A stretch of 8,598 nucleotides of DNA, taken from NCBI GenBank assembly GCA_934675045.1, contig CAKUPI010000066.1, forward strand, positions 1 to 8,598, in the 5' to 3' direction. Positions 4,724 to 8,598 of this stretch are shown here, one piece after another; position 1 is the stretch's first letter, and each line of letters opens with the position of its first letter. The position numbers and the translations under genes are program-made. The notes under the pieces are model-generated. The model had not been told where the DNA came from, did no database searches, and was given only the letters and a program-made list of their open reading frames with translations. This stretch comes from an uncultured Eubacteriales bacterium. Its GTDB lineage: Bacteria > Bacillota > Clostridia > Oscillospirales > Butyricicoccaceae.

Positions 4724-5598
4724 GCTCTCTTCCCTCCCAATCCGAGCTGCTCGGCCGCCGCAATGGTCTGGCGCGCGCGGGCGACAATGGGGGCGTCGAT
4801 CATCTTGCCGCGCAGCGAAATGGCGCCGCGCCCCTGCTCCTTGGCCAGGCGGATGGCCTCGAGCACCTCATAGGCGTAGTCAATTTCCGCAAGCGAGGGG
4901 CTGAACACCTCGTTGATGCCGGGCACATGGCGGGGCGAAATGGCCGCCTTGCCGGTAAAGCCGAGGCTTTTGGCCGTTTTGGCGTCGAGCACCAGCCCCT
5001 CGTCGTCGTTGACGTCGGTAAAGGGGGTGTCGTAAACGTCGACGCCGGCGGCGCGGGCGGCGCACACCATGCGCGAGCGGGCGTAGGCGATTTCGGCGCC
5101 CTCGCGGGTGCGCTTGCAGCGCAAATCGGCCGTCAGATCCTCGCCGCCGAGGAAGATGGCGGCGACGCGCGGGCAGCTCGCGGCGATCGGGTAGGCGTTT
5201 TCCACGCCGAGCGCCGTCTCAATGAGAGGAATGAGCCGCACCGTGCCCGGCTCCATGCCGTGCTCGCGCTCCAGTTCGGCGATAAAGGCGTCCACCGTCA
5301 AAACGTCCTGCGCGCAGGAGGTCTTGGGGGGCATGATGAGGGCGGGGCGCAGCGGGATGATCTCGCGCAAATCCGCCTGCCAGTACGGGGTGTCGATGGC
5401 GTTGATGCGCACGATGATCTCGCAGCCGCGGTACCCGAGCGCCGAGATGGCCGAGCGCACCAGAATCCGCGCGGCGTCCTTTTCGTCGGGCGAGACGGCG
5501 TCCTCAAGGTCAAAAATGACCGCGTCGGCGCCCAGCGCGTCGCCGTTTATCAGAATGTTCGGCGTGTTGCCGGGCAAAAACAGCATACTGCGGCGCAT
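4720..5598 (-). CDS. citE: Citrate/citramalate lyase beta subunit (acyl-CoA lyase)
   Basis: The beta subunit cleaves the citryl- or citramalyl-thioester to acetyl-ACP plus oxaloacetate or pyruvate (EC 4.1.3.34/4.1.3.25 type). The 292-residue protein has the CitE/HpcH TIM-barrel signature: RSMLFLPGN (3-11), VIFDLEDAVSPDEK (27-40), IVRINAIDTPYW (62-73), MPPKT (89-93), IPLIETALGVENA (123-135, with the Mg-ligand Glu) and LGGEDLTADL (150-159). ATG 5598 is chosen because the product then begins with the family's MRRSMLFLPGN and has GGGAGGA upstream; a further 13 in-frame codons to 5637 would overlap citD. Only 1 nt separates it from the citD stop, and its stop overlaps the citF start, so the three are translationally coupled. 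Confidence 0.93.
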   Translation of the reverse strand: MRRSMLFLPGNTPNILINGDALGADAVIFDLEDAVSPDEKDAARILVRSAISALGYRGCEIIVRINAIDTPYWQADLREIIPLRPALIMPPKTSCAQDVLTVDAFIAELEREHGMEPGTVRLIPLIETALGVENAYPIAASCPRVAAIFLGGEDLTADLRCKRTREGAEIAYARSRMVCAARAAGVDVYDTPFTDVNDDEGLVLDAKTAKSLGFTGKAAISPRHVPGINEVFSPSLAEIDYAYEVLEAIRLAKEQGRGAISLRGKMIDAPIVARARQTIAAAEQLGLGGKRA

Positions 5599-5599
5599 A

Positions 5600-5869
5600 T
5601 CAGCGTTCCTCCCTTCCGCGGCGGACGGCCGTTTCAACGCGGGCGCGGATGACGCATTCGAGCGCCCCGCGGTCGGTCAGGCGCACACGGGCGTTTTCCA
5701 CGCCCTGCTCGCGCAGCACCTCGCGCACCGCCTGTTCGATGGCCTGGCCGAACTGCTGGTAAACGGCCGACTCGATTTCGATGTGCAGGCCCTCGGCGGG
5801 CTCAAGCTCGACGAGAACGTCGCTCGATTCCATGGTTCCGGCCGAGCTTTTGTGAAGTAGGTTGGTCAA
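5600..5869 (-). CDS. citD: Citrate/citramalate lyase acyl carrier protein (gamma subunit)
   Basis: A small acyl carrier protein that bears the phosphoribosyl-dephospho-CoA prosthetic group of the lyase complex. The attachment motif AGTMESSDVLVE is at 10-21, with Ser15 corresponding to the modified serine. The C-terminal signature RGALECVIRARVETA is at 67-81. I chose the TTG at 5867-5869: it has GAAAGGAAG 7 nt upstream, and it gives 89 residues with the modified Ser within one residue of its place in enterobacterial CitD. An in-frame ATG at 5893 (97 residues) and another at 5887 lack ribosome binding sites. It is the first gene of citDEF. The ligase and prosthetic-group genes (citC, citX, citG) are not in the window. 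Confidence 0.9.
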   Translation of the reverse strand: MTNLLHKSSAGTMESSDVLVELEPAEGLHIEIESAVYQQFGQAIEQAVREVLREQGVENARVRLTDRGALECVIRARVETAVRRGREER

Positions 5870-5893
5870 AAGAGCACTTCCTTTCATCGGCAT

Positions 5894-5938
5894 TTAATGG
5901 TATGATGGTAAAAATACGGTTCCGGAGGAGCGTTTTTT
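5894..5938. promoter_or_regulatory. Short divergent intergenic region, citD and NTPase gene
   Basis: Only about 45 nt (70 nt if citD starts at TTG) separate the divergent genes. On the plus strand TATGAT (5901-5906) is a reasonable -10 for the NTPase gene and GGAGGAG (5924-5930) is its ribosome binding site, but no good -35 is seen. No convincing minus-strand promoter for citDEF is visible; it may lie within the 5' end of the NTPase gene. Confidence 0.35.
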
Positions 5939-6868
5939 ATGTACAGCGTTTCCAAAATACAAAATTGCCACCTTTACAGCGTCTACTTTGCGCCGCGCGG
6001 CTGCCGCCGCATGTACGATCTGGGCATTCAGATTTCGCAGCTTTACCTCAGCCCGTCGGACAGGCTCATCGGCTTTATCGGCGAGGCCGGCTCGGGCAAG
6101 AGCATGCTCGTCCGCGGCATGTTCCCCGGCCTGGACCTGACCAACGACGACGAGGGGGTCAACATCCGCCCCCTGCCCATTTTGTCCATCGGGGAGCAAA
6201 GCAGCTTTTACACGCCCCACACCTATCACCTCGACATCCGCTTCGAGACCGGCTTTACGCAGCTGCACGAGCTGGCCGACGCCATCAACGAGGCGCTGGC
6301 CCGCGGCAAGCGGGTCATCGTCGAGCATTTTGACCTGATTTACCCCATCTTAAAGCGCAAGGCGCACCTTCTGATCGGCGTCGGGCAGGAGATCATCGTC
6401 ACCCGGCCCACGCTCTTCGGCCCCGAGCCGTCCGACGTTTACGACATTGTCTCCCGCTCGCTGCGCATCCGCCAGATGGCCCACACGGCCGAGGACCTGT
6501 GCGAGCGCTACCTGCCCAAGTGGGAGCTGGGGCGCTTTCAGCACGACGACGTCAAAAACGGCTTTGTCCTCACCTTTCAGGACGAGGCGCCCGAAATCGA
6601 TTTTGACGACCTGGAAAAAAAGGTGCTGCACGACATCGCGCTGGACCTGCCGGTCTCCTACGTCGACGAGGCCCACGTCATGATAGGCGACGTGCTACAC
6701 CCGTGCACCGGCCCGCGCACGCACGTGCCGAGCACCGGCCTTATCAAAAACTTCCGTCTGGTGCGCAAGCTCTTTTTCGACCAGAGCACCAACCGCTACC
6801 TTCTGGTCGGGCTGGTGGGCGACGAAAGCGAGCCCGAGGAGGATTTGAACAAGATCAAGCTCTTTTAG
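5939..6868 (+). CDS. P-loop NTPase of an uncharacterised clostridial family (AlaRS second-additional-domain-like)
   Basis: A 309-residue cytoplasmic protein with no signal or membrane segment. Walker A GEAGSGKS is at 48-55. GKRVIVEHFD (123-132) is a likely Walker B-type strand with a Glu and His. YTPHTYHLDIRFE is at 91-103, and His-containing MAHTAEDLCERYL at 180-192 and HPCTGPRTHVPSTG at 254-267 may form a metal or nucleotide site. I recall close relatives annotated 'alanine-tRNA synthetase second additional domain-containing protein' in clostridia, from memory and without a database check. The ATG has GGAGGAG 8 nt upstream. It is divergent from citDEF and convergent with mal, within methylaspartate-pathway genes, so an accessory role (complex maturation, cofactor handling or regulation) is plausible but unproven. 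Confidence 0.75.
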   Translation: MYSVSKIQNCHLYSVYFAPRGCRRMYDLGIQISQLYLSPSDRLIGFIGEAGSGKSMLVRGMFPGLDLTNDDEGVNIRPLPILSIGEQSSFYTPHTYHLDIRFETGFTQLHELADAINEALARGKRVIVEHFDLIYPILKRKAHLLIGVGQEIIVTRPTLFGPEPSDVYDIVSRSLRIRQMAHTAEDLCERYLPKWELGRFQHDDVKNGFVLTFQDEAPEIDFDDLEKKVLHDIALDLPVSYVDEAHVMIGDVLHPCTGPRTHVPSTGLIKNFRLVRKLFFDQSTNRYLLVGLVGDESEPEEDLNKIKLF

Positions 6869-6872
6869 GGGG

Positions 6873-6934
6873 CAAACCAACGCTTTCAGGGACAAACAAG
6901 CGCTTTCGGGCGCAAGCAAGCCCCGCTTTATGGG
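6873..6934 (+). repeat. Three imperfect tandem repeats of about 20 nt
   Basis: Directly after the NTPase stop codon: CAAACCAACGCTTTCAGGGA (6873-6892), CAAACAAGCGCTTTCGGGCG (6893-6912; 15 of 20 identical) and a looser 22-nt unit CAAGCAAG...CGCTTTATGGG (6913-6934). The consensus is CAAACAA-CGCTTTC-GGG. They are non-coding and lie between the gene and its terminator; the role is unknown. Confidence 0.6.
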
Positions 6935-6945
6935 CAAAATGGTCT

Positions 6946-6980
6946 AAAGGACACGCGGAAAAATCTGCGTGTCCTTTTTT
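6946..6980. terminator. Bidirectional intrinsic terminator between NTPase gene and mal
   Basis: A 14-bp stem with one G-U pair, AAAGGACACGCGGA (6946-6959) and TCTGCGTGTCCTTT (6964-6977), loop AAAA, followed by further Ts on the plus strand to 6980. The minus strand also ends in a short T run. It lies between two convergent genes and should terminate both. Confidence 0.88.
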
Positions 6981-6997
6981 GTGCAGGCGGTAACGGG

Positions 6998-8239
6998 TTA
7001 CCTCGCGCAGCGCAGGGCCAGAATGCGCTGCATTTCGTTGTAGACGATCATAAAGCCCTCGTCGACGCCCATGCCCGGCTTGGCGAGAATCTGATCGGGG
7101 CAGGTGGCCATGGCGCACTGCACGCAGACCTGCGCCGAACGGTCGGTCTCGTTGCAGGTGCCGCCCTGATAGGCGCCGATGCCCTTCTTCTTGCAGTAAA
7201 GCACCGCTTCGACGGTGTTGTTGATGCCGCCCAGGTCGGGGGTTTTGATCTGCACCATGTGGCCGGCCTTGTTGTCGGCAAAGTACTTGATGTCCTCCAG
7301 CGTGTTGCACCATTCGTCGGCGACGATTTCCACCTTGCTGCCGCGGCGGTCCAGCTCGGCGGTCAGCTCCTTGAGGGCCAGCATCTGCCCCTCGCGGTTC
7401 TCGACGTCCATCGGGCCTTCGATGCGCAGGCGGAAGGGCTTGGCGATTTCTTCGAGCTTCTGCATATAATCGGCCATGCCGGTGTAGTTGTCGTTGCCCA
7501 TGGCGGCGCCGATGGTGCCGTATACGTCGATGTGCAGAACGGGCACGTAGCTTTCGTCCTGGCGCAGCTTGAGAATGCGGTCGCGCAGCCACGCGACGTA
7601 CTCTTCCAGCTTTTCGCCGTTTTTGCCCAGCTTGGTCTCGACGTTGTTGATCAGAGCGTGAGGCAGCACCTGCGCGCCCTTCATGATCATCTTGTCGGCG
7701 TTGTCGTAGCGGTTGTCGCCCGACTGGGTAAAGACGGGGATCATTTTGTCCGACACGGTGCAGCCGTACTCGTCGGCGACGACCTCGCACATCTGGCGGC
7801 AGGTGGCGCGGGCGACGGCGTCCAGAATGGCCTGCGTCACGCCGTAGCGGATGGCCGTGTGCAGGCGCTTGCCGTTGTCGGTCAGACTCTCGACCATTTC
7901 CGACAGCGCCTTGAAGCTGTCGGCCTCTTTGCCGACCAGAGCCGGCTTTATGACCCGCTCGATGACGGGGATGAAGTCGTCGGCGAGGAAGAGGGGATCG
8001 CGTCCGCCGGCGCCGCTGTACTGCACGGCGGCGCAGTCGCCGTAAGCGACCTGGCCGTTTTCCAGCACCAGCATGACCGAAATGGACTCGCCGGCCTGAC
8101 GCACGGCGGTAAAGCCCTCGGTCACCGGCTGGCCGATGTAGGCCGAGCCGTCGGACTTGGCGCCCGCCTTGATGGCGCGCTGATCGTCAAAGTAAAAGCC
8201 TGTGCGGCCCTTGGAGCAAACGAGGTTGACAATTTTCAT
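6998..8239 (-). CDS. mal: Methylaspartate ammonia-lyase
   Basis: Converts (2S,3S)-3-methylaspartate to mesaconate and ammonia (EC 4.3.1.2), the second step of glutamate fermentation by the methylaspartate route. Its 413 residues equal the length of the Clostridium tetanomorphum enzyme. It is an enolase-superfamily barrel, with metal ligands Asp238 (HIDVYG), Glu274 (RIEGPMD) and Asp308 (ADEWCN), catalytic Lys332 (QIKTPDLGG), His194 (LPHALINN), Gln172 and Cys362 all visible at or within one residue of the described positions. The ATG has GAGAGGA about 10 nt upstream. The glutamate mutase E gene ends 120 nt upstream on the same strand, so the two are probably co-transcribed. All catalytic residues are intact. 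Confidence 0.97.
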   Translation of the reverse strand: MKIVNLVCSKGRTGFYFDDQRAIKAGAKSDGSAYIGQPVTEGFTAVRQAGESISVMLVLENGQVAYGDCAAVQYSGAGGRDPLFLADDFIPVIERVIKPALVGKEADSFKALSEMVESLTDNGKRLHTAIRYGVTQAILDAVARATCRQMCEVVADEYGCTVSDKMIPVFTQSGDNRYDNADKMIMKGAQVLPHALINNVETKLGKNGEKLEEYVAWLRDRILKLRQDESYVPVLHIDVYGTIGAAMGNDNYTGMADYMQKLEEIAKPFRLRIEGPMDVENREGQMLALKELTAELDRRGSKVEIVADEWCNTLEDIKYFADNKAGHMVQIKTPDLGGINNTVEAVLYCKKKGIGAYQGGTCNETDRSAQVCVQCAMATCPDQILAKPGMGVDEGFMIVYNEMQRILALRCAR

Positions 8240-8359
8240 GATGATTTTTTCCTCTCGTTATCAAATATTGGCAGAATCGGTCCTGCGCCGCCTGCGCGGC
8301 GCCCTTCTGACCGTTTATTTTGCAGCCGGGGGCGCCTGTTCCCCGGCCATTTGATTCTT
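8240..8359 (-). other. glmE-mal intercistronic region with two GC-rich stem-loops
   Basis: A 120-nt spacer holding GCCGGGG/CCCCGGC (8325-8331 with 8341-8347, 9-nt loop) and GCGCCGC/GCGGCGC (8285-8291 with 8296-8302, 4-nt loop). No U-tract follows either on the minus strand, so read-through into mal is expected. They may tune relative mRNA levels or mark a processing site. Confidence 0.45.
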
Positions 8360-8598
8360 TCAGCGCCAGGGGCGGCCGACGAGGCGGCCCTTGGAAATGG
8401 CGTACACGTCGTCGATGACCATCTGGAAGGAGGCCTTGCGCTTTTCGTGGGTGGCGCGCTTTTCAATCTGCTCGCGGTTGAAGTCGATGAGGTCCTCGCT
8501 GAGCGGCAGGTTGCCGGCGTTGAGAATACGGATGGCGCCCTCGTCGTCGCGGGCGGGCAGCATTTTGCCGGCGTTGAAGCGGCTGGGCGCAAAGGGAA
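8360..8598 (-). CDS. glmE: Glutamate mutase (methylaspartate mutase) epsilon subunit, C-terminal fragment
   Basis: Only the last 78 residues are in the window; the gene runs off the right edge. The large subunit of the coenzyme B12-dependent mutase interconverts L-glutamate and (2S,3S)-3-methylaspartate (EC 5.4.99.1). The fragment begins PFAPSRFNAGKMLPARDDEG and continues with ILNAGNLPLSEDL, FNREQIEKRA and FQMVIDDVYAISKGRLVGRPW, matching the C-terminal end of clostridial GlmE/MutE as I know it. Its position directly upstream of mal supports the identification. The stop codon is at 8360-8362. Confidence 0.92.
   Translation of the reverse strand, partial: PFAPSRFNAGKMLPARDDEGAIRILNAGNLPLSEDLIDFNREQIEKRATHEKRKASFQMVIDDVYAISKGRLVGRPWR

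Noticed and set aside
3341..4873. 510-codon plus-strand ORF opposite citF
   Set aside because: It is the antisense of citF/citE in GC-rich DNA. Its product is a low-complexity mix of Ala, Arg, Val, Asp and Gly with no family resemblance, while the minus strand encodes clear CitF and CitE.
6855..7790. 311-codon minus-strand ORF overlapping mal in another frame
   Set aside because: It is a frame-shifted reading of mal, very Arg-rich, whereas the mal frame retains all catalytic residues.
8315..8350. 11-codon minus-strand ORF between glmE and mal
   Set aside because: It has only a poor ribosome binding site and falls within a hairpin; there is nothing to support translation.
1..8598. CRISPR arrays, tRNA or rRNA genes, insertion sequences, integrases
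   Set aside because: No regularly spaced repeat-spacer pattern, cloverleaf sequence, rRNA motif, transposase or recombinase was seen on either strand.

Overview
The window looks like a chromosomal segment of an anaerobic, amino-acid-fermenting, fairly high-GC member of the Clostridia (Oscillospirales-like gut Firmicutes is my best guess). The reasons are strong AGGAGG-type ribosome binding sites, TTGACA/TATAAT-like promoters, Gram-positive-style small secreted proteins, and genes of the coenzyme-B12-dependent methylaspartate pathway of glutamate fermentation. No taxon can be fixed from sequence reading alone.

Layout. (1) Positions 1-827, minus strand: the start of an S10-type ribosomal protein operon (rpsJ, then the first codons of rplC), driven by a clear promoter at 799-827 that leaves a structured untranslated leader of about 330 nt. 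(2) Positions 926-2490, plus strand: a separate unit divergent from the ribosomal operon. It has a strong promoter, a probable 26-codon leader ORF, and three tandem paralogous small secreted proteins. The three share a six-cysteine domain with the signature NPxxNDxxQxR, and the unit closes with a strong stem-loop terminator. The first paralogue appears to start at CTG. I do not recognise this family, and it is the best candidate for something undescribed. (3) Positions 2511-3368: a 55-bp direct repeat that is the 3' end of citF. One copy is the real end of citF; the other lies about 0.75 kb away as a 3' remnant. Between them sit an AT-rich promoter region, a 31-codon ORF, a 159-residue membrane-anchored hypothetical protein overlapping it, and a 15-bp stem-loop. 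This resembles a small insertion or duplication at the end of citF. (4) Positions 3314-5869, minus strand: citD-citE-citF, tightly packed, encoding the acyl carrier, lyase and CoA-transferase subunits of a citrate/citramalate lyase. (5) Positions 5939-6868, plus strand: a P-loop NTPase of a poorly characterised clostridial family, divergent from citDEF, ending in tandem 20-nt repeats and a good bidirectional terminator. (6) Positions 6998-8598, minus strand: methylaspartate ammonia-lyase and, upstream of it, the C-terminal end of glutamate mutase subunit E.

How the genes fit together. Glutamate mutase makes 3-methylaspartate from glutamate, and methylaspartate ammonia-lyase deaminates it to mesaconate. 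Hydration gives citramalate, which a three-subunit lyase homologous to citrate lyase splits to acetate and pyruvate. Because citDEF lies beside mal and glmE, the lyase is more likely citramalate lyase than citrate lyase. The NTPase between mal and citD is presumably an accessory to this pathway, but its role is unknown. The ribosomal operon and the cysteine-rich secreted cassette have no evident functional link to the fermentation genes.
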